Assembly: GCF_001969385.1 (NCBI RefSeq)
Contig: NZ_CP014796.1
Coordinates: forward strand, 4,233,501 to 4,297,500
DNA: 64,000 nucleotides
From: Salipiger profundus
GTDB taxonomy: Bacteria; Pseudomonadota; Alphaproteobacteria; Rhodobacterales; Rhodobacteraceae
Direction of reading: 5' to 3'
Made by a program: the position numbers and the translations under genes
Shown: in pieces, positions 33,401 through 41,739 of the stretch
How positions within the stretch are numbered: the first letter of the stretch is position 1
Layout: every line of letters begins with the position of its first letter
Notes under the pieces: model-generated
What the model saw: the letters and a program-made list of their open reading frames with translations, nothing else
What the model was told of the DNA's origin: nothing
The model's database searches: none

Positions 33401-33541
33401 TCGTCTCAGGTCCGACAATACGGAACCAGCTTCCTTTGAAACGGAAATCACGCCAAATGAGCTTTGCTACGGCTCACCTGAAGCCAATTCAGTTGCGGAA
33501 CCGGTCGGATTGGCGCTCTCTTCTCGCAGGAGGGCACCGAA

Positions 33542-34060
33542 ATGACCCAGGATCACACGCCACGCAGCCCCGTCGTCACACTCGACGATCTGGACCTGTC
33601 GCCACAGAGCTATGGCACCCGCTTTCATGCCGCCATGGCGGCCATCGCCGCCCCGCTCGGAGCGACGCATCTGGGGGCACGGCTGGTGGAGGTTCCGCCC
33701 GGCAAGGCGGCCTGGCCGTTCCATGCCCATCACGCCAATGACGAGATCTTTGTCATTCTCTCGGGCACCGGCGAGCTGCGGTTCGGCCTCGACCGGTACC
33801 CGGTCGCAGCCGGCATGGTGGCGGTCTGCCCTGCGGGCGGCGCCGAAACGGCCCATCAGCTGATCGCAACCGGCACTGAACCTCTGCGATATGTCGCGGT
33901 CAGCACCATGCGCGAGCCTGATGTGATGGCCTATCCCGACAGCGGCAAGCTGACAGTCTTCGCGGGCGCTGCGCCCGGAGGTGACAAGGCAAAGCGCCGG
34001 GTTGCCAGTTCCTTCCGGACCGCGGATGCGGTCGATTACTGGGACGGCGAAGAGCCATGA
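33542..34060 (+). CDS. Cupin domain protein
   Basis: A 172-residue cupin. Motif 1 AAWPFHAHHANDEIFVILSGTGEL holds the H-x-H-x(5)-E metal ligands, and motif 2 is in GMVAVCPAGGAETAHQLIATG. Its C-terminus ends in VDYWDGEEP, typical of the single-cupin proteins annotated as sugar-binding or mannose-6-phosphate isomerase-like. The start follows GGAGGG. The stop overlaps the next start (ATGA); the two genes plus a GNAT gene form an operon. Confidence 0.85.
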   Translation: MTQDHTPRSPVVTLDDLDLSPQSYGTRFHAAMAAIAAPLGATHLGARLVEVPPGKAAWPFHAHHANDEIFVILSGTGELRFGLDRYPVAAGMVAVCPAGGAETAHQLIATGTEPLRYVAVSTMREPDVMAYPDSGKLTVFAGAAPGGDKAKRRVASSFRTADAVDYWDGEEP

Positions 34061-34656
34061 GGTCCCTCGAGTTCTGGTTCGACTTCTCGTCCGGTTACGC
34101 CTTCTTCGCGGCGCAGCGAATTGACGCCATCGCGGTAGGCCTGGGTCGAACCGTGCTCTGGCGACCCTACATGCTGGGCACTGCTTACAAGGTGACGGGG
34201 GCACGCGGACTGTCGTCGACGCCGCTGAAACGCGACTATGCGCGGCGCGACTGGGCGCGGATCGCACGGCACCAGGGCCTGACCTTCCAGCTGCCCGCCA
34301 ACCATCCCCATGTCGCCCTGGCGGCGACGCGCGCCTTCTACTGGGTTGAAACACAGCACCCTGAACTTGCTGCTGCCTTCGCGAAGAGGGTCTTCACCTT
34401 GTATTTCAACGACAGTCTCGACACCGCCTCACCCGAAGCTGTCTCGCGGCTCGCCCCAGAGTTCGGTCTCAAGCCCGGAGCCCTTCTGGCCGGCATCGCC
34501 GACCCTGCCCTGAAAGAAAAGGTCCGGAGGATCGGCGAAGATGCGGTGGCACGGGGTGTCTTCGGATCTCCCTTCTTCATCGTCGATGAAGAGCCTTTCT
34601 GGGGCTGGGACCGAATGGAGATGATGACAGAGTGGGTCAGGACCGGCGGATGGTGA
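34057..34656 (+). CDS. 2-hydroxychromene-2-carboxylate isomerase-like, DsbA fold
   Basis: A 199-residue kappa-class GST/DsbA-fold protein. EFWFDFSSGYAFFAAQRID is the N-terminal thioredoxin-like start, with serine where DsbA has cysteine. WRPYMLGTAYKVTG and the late GVFGSPFFIVDEEPFWGWDRM are the conserved GSH-binding segments. The family isomerises 2-hydroxychromene-2-carboxylate with glutathione in naphthalene breakdown, but many members lie outside such pathways, as here. It is translationally coupled on both sides. Confidence 0.87.
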   Translation: MRSLEFWFDFSSGYAFFAAQRIDAIAVGLGRTVLWRPYMLGTAYKVTGARGLSSTPLKRDYARRDWARIARHQGLTFQLPANHPHVALAATRAFYWVETQHPELAAAFAKRVFTLYFNDSLDTASPEAVSRLAPEFGLKPGALLAGIADPALKEKVRRIGEDAVARGVFGSPFFIVDEEPFWGWDRMEMMTEWVRTGGW

Positions 34657-35123
34657 TCGTACCGACGATCCGCCGACTGTCAGCCGCGGACGCTCCGCGC
34701 CTTGCCGATCTGATGACGGCCTATCGGAGAGCCATGGGCGGACCGGCCAAGGCAATGACGCCGGAACAGGCCACACCTCTGATCGAGCGCTCCGTCGCCG
34801 AGCCGGATCTGCTGCTTCTCGGGGCGGATCATGGCGGCGCGCTTGCCGGCTTTGCGCTGGCCTTCGACTTGCCCGAGATCATCTCAGGAAGCCGTGCCGG
34901 TCAGCTCGACGACCTCTTTGTCATGCCAGAGGCCCTGGGAAGCGGCCTTGCCCGCGCCCTGATTGGCCAGTTGACCGAGATCGGTACCGCGCGCGGCTGG
35001 ACCCATCTGCGCTGGCTGGTGCCGCAGGACAATCTGACGGCGCAACGGTTGTATCAGTCGATCGCCGACCCCGCGCCCTGGGACAGCTTCCGGATCGAGC
35101 TGAGCCAACGCCGCTCAATCTAG
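34650..35123 (+). CDS. GNAT acetyltransferase
   Basis: A 157-residue GNAT protein. AGQLDDLFVMPEALGSGLARALIGQL is the acetyl-CoA-binding motif A (R/Q-x-x-G-x-G/A variant: LGSGLA), followed by LRWLVPQDNLTAQRLYQSI (motif B). The substrate is unknown. The ATG at 34650 overlaps the preceding stop by 7 nt. It ends 9 nt inside the end of a convergent GNAT gene. Confidence 0.82.
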   Translation: MVIVPTIRRLSAADAPRLADLMTAYRRAMGGPAKAMTPEQATPLIERSVAEPDLLLLGADHGGALAGFALAFDLPEIISGSRAGQLDDLFVMPEALGSGLARALIGQLTEIGTARGWTHLRWLVPQDNLTAQRLYQSIADPAPWDSFRIELSQRRSI

Positions 35124-35582
35124 GTCGACCCGGTAGCGCTTGACCGGATCGAGCGTGGCAATCCGGTCATAGAGCCGCTGCGCAATGAGGTTCTCATCGC
35201 CGGTTTCCCATTCGATGCGGCGCCAGCCCTGCGCGCGCCCCTCTCGAACCAGTCGCTCGACAAGCCGTTCCGCCAGCCCGTGACGCCGCGCGAAAGGTGC
35301 GATCCAGAGATCTTCCAGGATCGCGATCTTGGCCGTGCTAAAGCTGTGCTGGCGAAGGATCACATGCGCCAGCCCGGCGGCCTGCCCCTGAACGAGAACC
35401 AGCCAGCCGAGAAGCGGCGCAGCTTGATCCATGAGGCGCTGCCAGATGACGGGCATGTCCGCGCGGGCTCGATCAGGTGCCGCGAAATGGTCCAGGTTCT
35501 CTTGCCAGAGGTCTTCCCATGCCACGCGGTCGTTTTCCTCAAGTCGCCGGATTTCGACCACCGCCGCTTCAATACGATTCAT
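35115..35582 (-). CDS. GNAT acetyltransferase
   Basis: A 155-residue GNAT domain with motif A LEDLWIAPFARRHGLAERLVERL and motif B IEWETGDENLIAQRLYDRI. It directly abuts the LysR gene stop codon on the same strand, so it is probably cotranscribed with that regulator. The substrate is not predictable. Similarity in fold to the convergent GNAT at 34650 is only family-level. Confidence 0.82.
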   Translation of the reverse strand: MNRIEAAVVEIRRLEENDRVAWEDLWQENLDHFAAPDRARADMPVIWQRLMDQAAPLLGWLVLVQGQAAGLAHVILRQHSFSTAKIAILEDLWIAPFARRHGLAERLVERLVREGRAQGWRRIEWETGDENLIAQRLYDRIATLDPVKRYRVDLD

Positions 35583-36524
35583 TCAATCCGCTCCCGGCTC
35601 CGGTTGCCTTTGCGCGAGGGTCCTTTCCCCGGCCGAGGCCTCGACCATCCAGCGGCTCAGGTTGCGCACGCGACGGTCCCTGGCCAGCGCCTCGGGATAG
35701 ACGAGGAAGTAGCCTCCGCCCGTATGAGCCCAATGTGGAAAGAGCTGCGTCAACCGCCCGGCTCCGACGTCGAAGGCAGCGATCTCCACGCCTGCCAGCG
35801 CCACCCCTGCCCCGTCCATGGCCGCGCGCAGTGCCAGTCCGGCGGAATCGACCATCATCACCGCAGCAGGCCGGATCGGCCCGCCCGGCAACGTCGCGTT
35901 CCATCGCGCGTAGTTCTCTTTCCGATACTGCGAGAGAAACAGTGTCATGCCCGATATCTGCGCCCGCATTTCATCGGGGTCATCCTTGCCCATGGGCGGC
36001 GCACCGAACAGGCTCACGGTTTCTTCGAACAGCAGGTCCGCCTGCAACCCATCCCATTGGCCCTGCCCGTGCCGCACCGCCGCATCGGCCACTCCGGCAG
36101 ACAGATCCACAGCCTCCTGTGTCGTAGATATCAGCAGATCGAAGCCGTTGCGCTCGAACGGGTAGCGCGTGAGCCGGGGCGAGAACCAATAGGCCGCGAA
36201 CGTCGGCAGCATCGACAGCCGTAAGGGGCCCGCGTTGCGTTCCTGTCTGAGGCCGCCGACCGCTTCGATGATCCGGGAAAACCCCTCGCTCAGATCGGGC
36301 GCGAGTCTTGCTCCGGCTTCGGTCAATTCGAGCGCCGGACCGACCCGCCGCATCAATGTCAGGCCGAGCGCATCTTCAAGCCCGCGCAACTGGTGGCTGA
36401 CGGCCGATGGCGTGACGCCAAGTTCCAGCGCCGCCTCCTTGATTGAGAGATGGCGCGCCGCGGCCTCGAAGGCTCGCAGGGCGTTCAGGGGCACATTCAG
36501 CCGAAAGGGTACTTGTTTATCCAT
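35583..36524 (-). CDS. LysR family regulator, GcvA-like
   Basis: A 313-residue LTTR. N-terminal winged HTH: LNALRAFEAAARHLSIKEAALELGVTPSAVSHQLRGLEDALGL, the GcvA/AmpR subgroup pattern, then a periplasmic-binding-like effector domain. It is divergent from an aminotransferase gene. In the ~140-bp gap lies a T-N11-A palindrome (36591-36603) and a second half-site (36573-36582), as expected for LTTR autoregulation. It is a candidate regulator of the other T-N11-A sites in this window. Confidence 0.88.
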   Translation of the reverse strand: MDKQVPFRLNVPLNALRAFEAAARHLSIKEAALELGVTPSAVSHQLRGLEDALGLTLMRRVGPALELTEAGARLAPDLSEGFSRIIEAVGGLRQERNAGPLRLSMLPTFAAYWFSPRLTRYPFERNGFDLLISTTQEAVDLSAGVADAAVRHGQGQWDGLQADLLFEETVSLFGAPPMGKDDPDEMRAQISGMTLFLSQYRKENYARWNATLPGGPIRPAAVMMVDSAGLALRAAMDGAGVALAGVEIAAFDVGAGRLTQLFPHWAHTGGGYFLVYPEALARDRRVRNLSRWMVEASAGERTLAQRQPEPGAD

Positions 36525-36590
36525 AGATCCTCACAAACCGACTATCGCCGATAACCGGTACCACGCGAACGACGCTTTCTCATCAGCGCC

Positions 36591-36609
36591 TGAAAACTGC
36601 TCACTCGCC
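36591..36609 (+). promoter_or_regulatory. LysR-type box in the lysR/aminotransferase gap
   Basis: TGAAAACTGCTCACTCGCC (core 36591-36603), 62 bp before the aminotransferase ATG, with a second half-site CGCTTTCTCA at 36573-36582 on the lysR side. Confidence 0.5.
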
Positions 36610-36665
36610 TGCGCGGCTCCTGAGCCTGAAGATTGTCCCACCATCCGCGAACTGGGAGATCCCGA

Positions 36666-37568
36666 ATGCTGACCGAAGCCGTGAAGGTCCCGCTCGTCGA
36701 TACGACGAGCCCCGTCTGGTTCGACGGGACGCTTCTGCCGTCCAGTGAGGCGACGCTGCATGTTCTGACGCATTCTCTGCACAACGGCGGCGCGGTCTTC
36801 GAAGGCATCCGCGCCTATGACGGTCGCCTGTTTCTGGGCAAGGAGCATTTCCGGCGCCTGCAGCGCTCGGCCGAACTTCTCGGCTACACGCTGCCATGGC
36901 TGGTCGATGATCTTCAGGCTGCCGCCGAGGCCGTGCTTTGGGCTGGCGGACTGAAGGACGCCTATGTTCGGCCGATCGCCTGGCGCGGCAGCGAAAGCGT
37001 CACCGTTTCCGCGCAGGGCTGCCGGATCCATACTGCCATCGCGGCCTGGGACTGGCCGGTGGAAACCGCCCTTGGGGACGGGACCGGCGGATTGCGCCTG
37101 GTTTTGTCGGATTGGCGGCGCCCCGCGCCCGATACGGCGCCGACGGCGTCGAAATGCTCGGGGCTCTACATGACTGGAACTTTGTCTCGGGCCGCAGCCG
37201 CCCGTAGCGGACATGACGATGCCCTCATGCTGGATATGGCAGGCCATGTCGCCGAAACCACGGTGACGAACATCGTCCTCGTCCGGAATGGCAGGCTTCT
37301 GTCTCCCCTTCCCACATGCTTTCTCGACAGCCTGACCAAGCGCCATGTCTTCGACCTTGCGCGTGGCCTCGGCCTGTCGGTTCATGAAGGAACCGTCAGC
37401 CTCGACGATCTGGATGCAGCGGACGAGGTCTTCGTCACGGGCACGTCGGTCGAGCTTCGTCCCGTGGTCTCGCTCGACCGCCCCGGCAAGCACAGCACAT
37501 GGCCCGTGGGGCGGATTACCAAGGCCCTGCGCGAGGCGTTCCGCGCCTCGACCCGGGCTCACGCGTAG
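36666..37568 (+). CDS. Class IV aminotransferase (branched-chain aminotransferase-like)
   Basis: A 300-residue fold-type IV PLP enzyme. THSLHNGGAVFEGIRAYDGRLFLGKEHFRRL is the usual N-terminal block of IlvE-like enzymes. The PLP lysine is in APTASKCSGLYMTGTLSRAAA, followed by DDALMLDMAGHVAETTVTNIVLV with the conserved Glu. It may aminate branched-chain 2-oxo acids or a related substrate. The start at 36666 follows GGGAG; an earlier in-frame start is less likely. It is divergent from the LysR gene and probably its target. Confidence 0.88.
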   Translation: MLTEAVKVPLVDTTSPVWFDGTLLPSSEATLHVLTHSLHNGGAVFEGIRAYDGRLFLGKEHFRRLQRSAELLGYTLPWLVDDLQAAAEAVLWAGGLKDAYVRPIAWRGSESVTVSAQGCRIHTAIAAWDWPVETALGDGTGGLRLVLSDWRRPAPDTAPTASKCSGLYMTGTLSRAAAARSGHDDALMLDMAGHVAETTVTNIVLVRNGRLLSPLPTCFLDSLTKRHVFDLARGLGLSVHEGTVSLDDLDAADEVFVTGTSVELRPVVSLDRPGKHSTWPVGRITKALREAFRASTRAHA

Positions 37569-38299
37569 TGCCAGACCAGCAACAGGCCGAGGCAGACGAT
37601 CGCGACGCGCAGGAGTTGCGGCTTCACCCGGCGCGCCAGCCGGCCACCGATGACACCACCTGCCGTCGCCCCCAGGAAGACCAGGGCAGCCTGACCCCAG
37701 GCGACCGCGCCGCCAAAGGCGAAGATCAGGACGGCGATACTGGTCGCGAGCGTTGCCAGAGCATTCTTGACCACGTTCAGCCGCTTCAGATCGTCGTCCC
37801 CCGTCACGGTCAGCAGCGCCAGCAGCAGCACCCCCAGCGCCGCCCCAAAGTAGCCGCCATAGAGGGCCACCACCCCCTCGGCGCACGCGGCGCTGGCTGG
37901 CCCGATGGACAGCCCGCGGCGGGCAAGCCAGCGGTTGAGGATGGGCCCTGCCGCAAACAGCAGCGTAGCGAAGAGCAGCAGCCAGGGGACCAACTGTCGG
38001 AACAGCGCATCTCCCGACAGCAGCAACAGCCCGGCCCCCGCCGCCGACGCCAGCGCAAACACCGCGACGCGCCCGGGCCGCGCCATCAGTTCCTGCCGCA
38101 GCACTGCGCCTTCGCCAATCAGGCTGGCTGCATGGCCGGGCCAAATCGCCACTGCACTGGTCGCGCCCGCCGTCACCGGCGGCAGCCCTACGGCCAGCAG
38201 CGCCGGGAAGGTAAAAAACGTGCCTCCGCCCGCGATCGCATTGCACAGCCCGCCGAGCAGCCCCGCGCCCGTGGGCAGCGCCATTGTCGTCATATCCAT
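37559..38299 (-). CDS. TauE/SafE (TSUP) family permease
   Basis: A 246-residue membrane protein with about eight helices and the repeated TSUP motifs AGLLGGLCNAIAGGGTFFTFPAL at the start and ALYGGYFGAALGVLLLALL with LKRLNVVKNALATLATSIAVL in the second half. The family exports sulfite, sulfoacetate or similar anions. The start at 38299 has GGAGG 5 nt upstream, with ATG-GAT-ATG following. The stop region overlaps the end of the convergent aminotransferase gene by 10 nt. Confidence 0.88.
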   Translation of the reverse strand: MDMTTMALPTGAGLLGGLCNAIAGGGTFFTFPALLAVGLPPVTAGATSAVAIWPGHAASLIGEGAVLRQELMARPGRVAVFALASAAGAGLLLLSGDALFRQLVPWLLLFATLLFAAGPILNRWLARRGLSIGPASAACAEGVVALYGGYFGAALGVLLLALLTVTGDDDLKRLNVVKNALATLATSIAVLIFAFGGAVAWGQAALVFLGATAGGVIGGRLARRVKPQLLRVAIVCLGLLLVWHYA

Positions 38300-38390
38300 C
38301 CGGTCCTCCGCTCCGCCTCCGCGCGATCCTGAAGGAGGGGCTGGAAAAATGTGTCGCCCCGGTGCCAGATGATACCCCGGAGGTGCCAAC

Positions 38391-39155
38391 ATGCAGCGCG
38401 ATGAGATCGGAGGATTTGCCGAGGATGGAAGTCCGGTGATCGGCAGGATCACGAGCTTCACACCCGGCTCCATGCCGGAGGCGCATGCGCATTGGCGCGG
38501 GCAGCTCGCCTGGTGCCCGGACCGGCCGGTGACGGTCGAGACAGGATGCAGGCTGCATCTTCTCTCTCCCGGCATGGCGATCTGGCTTCCACCGACGCAC
38601 CGCCACCGCATCCGGGCCGAGGGCGCGCGGAAATCGGTCAACCTCTATACCCGGCCCGCCGCGGCACCGCTGCCCAAGGACCCCACGCCTTTCCCTCTCG
38701 AGGCGCTGGAAGCCGAACTTCTCCTCGCCCTGGCAGGATCCAGCCGCGCCGACCGGCAAGAGCCCGCCTTCGCCCGGCTGACGGCCGTGCTGTGGGACCG
38801 GCTTGCGCGCCCCGCCCCTGCGCCCACACTGCCCCTGCCTGCCGACCCGCGCCTGCGTCGTATCGCGCTGGCACATCTCGATGGGGTCGGCCATTCGCTC
38901 GACCACTGGGCCGCGGCACTGGCGCTGTCGCGGCGCAGCCTGCAACGGCTCGTCCGTCGCGACACCGGGCAGAGCTGGGCCACCTGGATGCGAGACCTTC
39001 GATTGGCACGCGCCATTGCCCCTTTGATGGCCGGCAAAAGCGTGCAGCATGCGGCCCACACCGCCGGCTACGCCACCGCGAGCGGCTTCGTGGCCGCTTT
39101 TCATGCCGCCCATGGGATCACGCCCGGTCAGTTGCAGCGTCGGATGGAGATCTGA
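38391..39155 (+). CDS. AraC family transcriptional regulator
   Basis: A 254-residue protein. An N-terminal cupin-like sensor domain (SMPEAHAHWRGQLAWCPDRPVTVETG, PGMAIWLPPTHRHRI) is followed by two HTH motifs at the C-terminus (LDHWAAALALSRRSLQRLVRRDTG and VQHAAHTAGYATASGFVAAFHAAHGITPGQLQRR). It is divergent from the TSUP permease gene 90 bp away and probably controls it. Confidence 0.88.
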   Translation: MQRDEIGGFAEDGSPVIGRITSFTPGSMPEAHAHWRGQLAWCPDRPVTVETGCRLHLLSPGMAIWLPPTHRHRIRAEGARKSVNLYTRPAAAPLPKDPTPFPLEALEAELLLALAGSSRADRQEPAFARLTAVLWDRLARPAPAPTLPLPADPRLRRIALAHLDGVGHSLDHWAAALALSRRSLQRLVRRDTGQSWATWMRDLRLARAIAPLMAGKSVQHAAHTAGYATASGFVAAFHAAHGITPGQLQRRMEI

Positions 39156-39157
39156 GA

Positions 39158-39790
39158 TCATCCCACGCGCCGATCCGTCAGCAGTCGCAGGGCGAACCCG
39201 ATCAAGACACTGCCGGTAACCCCGTCGAGGAGGCGAGGCAGCCGGGGGCCGTTCAGGGCATTCTGAAACGGCACTGTCGCGGCAGTCAGCGCTGCAAAGA
39301 AAATCAGCCCCATCGACGCATGTATCCCCGCGAGCAGGACGCTGAACGGCACTACCGAAACGCCCACGGGCAGAAACTGAGGCAGGAAGCTGATATAGAA
39401 GACACCGACCTTGGGGTTAAGAAGGTTGGTCATCACCCCGCGCAGGAACCAATTCGGTGCGGAAGGCGCCATGACCCTCGGCAACCCCGGCTCTCGCGGT
39501 CGGAACGCTCCCCGCAACATCCCGATACCCAGCCAGATCAGGTAGGCCGCGCCGGCAAACTGCAGGCAACGGTAAGCCAGTTCCGACACGGCCAGCACAG
39601 CACCGAGCCCCAAAGCCGCAATCAATCCCCATGCCAGCACCCCGGTCACCACCCCTGCCCCCGCCAGCATCGCCCGGCGCGGCCCCTCGACCGCCGCCGT
39701 CCGCAGGACGAGGGCTGTATCGAGCCCCGGTGTGATCGTCAGCAAAGCCGCAGCAATGGAAAAGCTCAGCAATGCAGTTGCAACGTCCAT
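39158..39790 (-). CDS. LysE/RhtB family exporter
   Basis: A 210-residue exporter with six hydrophobic helices. LLTITPGLDTALVLRTAAVEG is the N-terminal family signature and LRGVMTNLLNPKVGVFYISFLPQFL the central N-P-K motif. It probably exports amino acids or similar metabolites. It lies 2 nt after a small hydrolase gene on the same strand, so the two form an operon. It converges on the AraC gene. Confidence 0.88.
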   Translation of the reverse strand: MDVATALLSFSIAAALLTITPGLDTALVLRTAAVEGPRRAMLAGAGVVTGVLAWGLIAALGLGAVLAVSELAYRCLQFAGAAYLIWLGIGMLRGAFRPREPGLPRVMAPSAPNWFLRGVMTNLLNPKVGVFYISFLPQFLPVGVSVVPFSVLLAGIHASMGLIFFAALTAATVPFQNALNGPRLPRLLDGVTGSVLIGFALRLLTDRRVG

Positions 39791-39792
39791 GG

Positions 39793-40338
39793 CTACTCTC
39801 CGATCTCGTCCAGGAAATCTGCCAGAAACTCTTGGCCTTCTGGCCAGGCGCCGAGGTTCGACGCCTCATTCAAATGGCCCCTTGGGCCAAGACGGCGCGG
39901 CCAGGCGCCTTGCCTGGCAGCCCAGGCTATCCCACTCGCCGTCGGATCATAGGGATCGTTCTCACTTGCGACGGCCAACACCGGCCGCTCACCAAACCCC
40001 GTTGCAGGTAACGCTCCGAATGCCTTTGCCTGCGCCGGGAAAGCCGGCCCACTCGGGTCCGGCACGGCGACAAGAAATGCCGCGGCGATCGCCCGGGACG
40101 ACGCCGCACGCCAATGGGCAAAGAGCAGGCACCCGAGCGAATGGCATACCAGCACCGGCGGATAAGGTGCCGAGGCGACCGCCCGGTCCAGGGCGGCGAA
40201 CCAGTCCACGAGGTCGGGTTCATCCCAGGAATTTGGCTCTATCCGGAGGGTGTTCGGATAGAGAGTTTCCCAATGGCTCTGCCAATGCTCAGGGCCGGAT
40301 CCCCCGATGCCCGGCACCATAACGAAACGACGCCCCAT
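39793..40338 (-). CDS. RBBP9/YdeN-like alpha/beta hydrolase
   Basis: A 181-residue serine hydrolase. MVPGIGGSGPEHWQSHWE is the family's N-terminal oxyanion block, VLVCHSLGCLLFAHW the nucleophile elbow, ENDPYDPT the Asp region and GPRGHLNEASNLGAWPEG the His region. Such proteins are small esterases of unknown substrate. The start at 40338 follows CAGGAG. It shares the intergenic palindrome with the divergent Lrp gene. Confidence 0.87.
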   Translation of the reverse strand: MGRRFVMVPGIGGSGPEHWQSHWETLYPNTLRIEPNSWDEPDLVDWFAALDRAVASAPYPPVLVCHSLGCLLFAHWRAASSRAIAAAFLVAVPDPSGPAFPAQAKAFGALPATGFGERPVLAVASENDPYDPTASGIAWAARQGAWPRRLGPRGHLNEASNLGAWPEGQEFLADFLDEIGE

Positions 40339-40400
40339 GCTAATCTCCTGATGTTTACCTTTCTGGAATGTCCCTTGCCGAACGCATAACGGGAATGGCA

Positions 40401-40434
40401 ATTCATCGGAAAATGTGACAAACTTCCGATGAAT
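40401..40434. promoter_or_regulatory. Perfect inverted repeat, probable Lrp-type operator
   Basis: ATTCATCGGAA (40401-40411) and TTCCGATGAAT (40424-40434) form a perfect 11-bp inverted repeat with a 12-nt spacer, between the hydrolase-lysE operon and the Lrp-lysE operon. It ends 21 bp before the Lrp start. Confidence 0.7.
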
Positions 40435-40455
40435 TAACGGAATCTGCGGTGAAAC

Positions 40456-40911
40456 ATGCCGACCAGTGAGCTCGACCGCCTTGACATCGCAATCCTCGAA
40501 GCGCTTCAGGAAAACGCCCGCACCCCGCTATCGGAGGTCGGCCGACGTGTCGGGCTTTCGCAGCCGGCGACATCGGAGCGAGTGAAGCGCCTTGAGGATC
40601 GCGGAATACTCGCCGGCTATACAGCGCGTCTGGACGCCGCCGCGCTCGGTCTCGGGATGATGGCCATCATTCGGCTCAAAACCACGCATGAGCACATCAA
40701 GCCCGCTTTGAAAGCCTTTGCTGAGATGCCGCATGTCATCGAGGTCCACCGTTTGACCGGCGAAGACTGCTTCCTGCTCAAAGTCCTCGTCCCGACCCCC
40801 GGCCAACTTGAGACCATCGTCGACACCATCGCCCGGTTCGGCGCGGTCACGACCTCTCTGGTGCTGCGTTCGGAACCCGTAAAACCACTTGGAAAGGCGC
40901 TACTCGGCTGA
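40456..40911 (+). CDS. Lrp/AsnC family regulator
   Basis: A 151-residue feast/famine regulator. The N-terminal HTH is LDIAILEALQENARTPLSEVGRRVGLSQPATSERVKRLEDRGIL, and the C-terminal RAM/AsnC domain MMAIIRLKTTHEHIKPALKAF, HVIEVHRLTGEDCFLLKV. It is followed by lysE 29 nt downstream and faces another lysE-containing operon, so it probably controls amino-acid export through the adjacent 11-bp inverted repeat. Confidence 0.9.
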   Translation: MPTSELDRLDIAILEALQENARTPLSEVGRRVGLSQPATSERVKRLEDRGILAGYTARLDAAALGLGMMAIIRLKTTHEHIKPALKAFAEMPHVIEVHRLTGEDCFLLKVLVPTPGQLETIVDTIARFGAVTTSLVLRSEPVKPLGKALLG

Positions 40912-40940
40912 CAATTCCACGCGCGATACCGGAGCAAACC

Positions 40941-41564
40941 ATGCCTATCGATATCTGGCTCATCTACATCGCAACCGTGCTCGCTCTGATGAGTACGCCT
41001 GGCCCCAGCCAGATGCTGATGCTGTCAAACAGCGCCATCAATGGCTTGCCGCGGGCCTGGTTCACCGCTGCAGGAGATTTGACAGCGAACCTGTTTCAGA
41101 TGCTTGCCGCCGGCCTGGGGCTGGCGACCGTTATCGCTACCTCCGCCGAGGCGCTGACCGTCGTAAAATGGGCCGGCACCCTCTATCTCCTGTGGATCGG
41201 CCTGCGTACGCTTCGGCGATCCATGAAGCCCATATCGCACTCCGCTTCTCGACGGGCCTCTCTTCGGACCCTTTGGCTGCAAGGCTTCGTGACTTCGACG
41301 GCCAACCCCAAGGCCGTAGTCTTCTTCGCCGCGCTGTTTCCCCAGTTCATTGATCCGGCGCTGCCGTTCTGGCCGCAGTTTCTGGTTCTGTCGGCCACCT
41401 ACATCGCAATGGACGGAGCGTTCCTGACCGGATACGGGGCTGGCGCGCATTGGCTCTCCCAACGGCTGAAGGGTGAGGCCCGTCGTTGGCTGGACCGGAT
41501 CGGAGGCAGCTGCATGATCCTGGCAGCGGTTCTCCTGGGGATGAAGAACGCCGCCAGCCGGTAA
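40941..41564 (+). CDS. LysE/RhtB family exporter
   Basis: A 207-residue exporter with six hydrophobic segments. LALMSTPGPSQMLMLSNSAINGL is the N-terminal signature and LQGFVTSTANPKAVVFFAALFPQFI the central N-P-K motif. It directly follows the Lrp regulator, a common pairing for amino-acid export. With 10093 and 39158 it is one of three LysE proteins in the window. Confidence 0.9.
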   Translation: MPIDIWLIYIATVLALMSTPGPSQMLMLSNSAINGLPRAWFTAAGDLTANLFQMLAAGLGLATVIATSAEALTVVKWAGTLYLLWIGLRTLRRSMKPISHSASRRASLRTLWLQGFVTSTANPKAVVFFAALFPQFIDPALPFWPQFLVLSATYIAMDGAFLTGYGAGAHWLSQRLKGEARRWLDRIGGSCMILAAVLLGMKNAASR

Positions 41565-41600
41565 GGTCGCCGCTCCTCTCGGACGGAAATTCAACGCCGG

Positions 41601-41620
41601 GTGAGACATTCTCACTACGC
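41601..41620 (+). promoter_or_regulatory. LysR-type box upstream of the second LysR gene
   Basis: TGAGA-CAT-TCTCA (41602-41614) is a perfect T-N11-A palindrome. It lies 125 bp before the LysR gene at 41740; a 40-codon open frame (41621-41743) sits between them. Confidence 0.45.
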
Positions 41621-41739
41621 ATGATGCGAGAGGTTTTTCATGATGATCAGGCGTTGCATGAGAAGGCGCTGAAGCAAGCAAGCAGCCAGCCCCCCCGCTT
41701 CCGAACGCAGGTTTCGGCTGCAGGTTCGGAGGTGGCTTC

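Noticed and set aside
34057..34656. Aromatic hydrocarbon (naphthalene) degradation locus
   Set aside because: A single 2-hydroxychromene-2-carboxylate isomerase-like gene without dioxygenase or other pathway genes does not support it.
36531..39161. 876-codon open frame on the minus strand across three genes
   Set aside because: It is antisense to the aminotransferase and AraC genes and out of frame with the TSUP gene; no domain in that frame. GC-rich DNA gives many such frames.
38492..39952. 486-codon plus-strand frame over the AraC and lysE genes
   Set aside because: It has no protein family features; it overlaps two genes with clear families.
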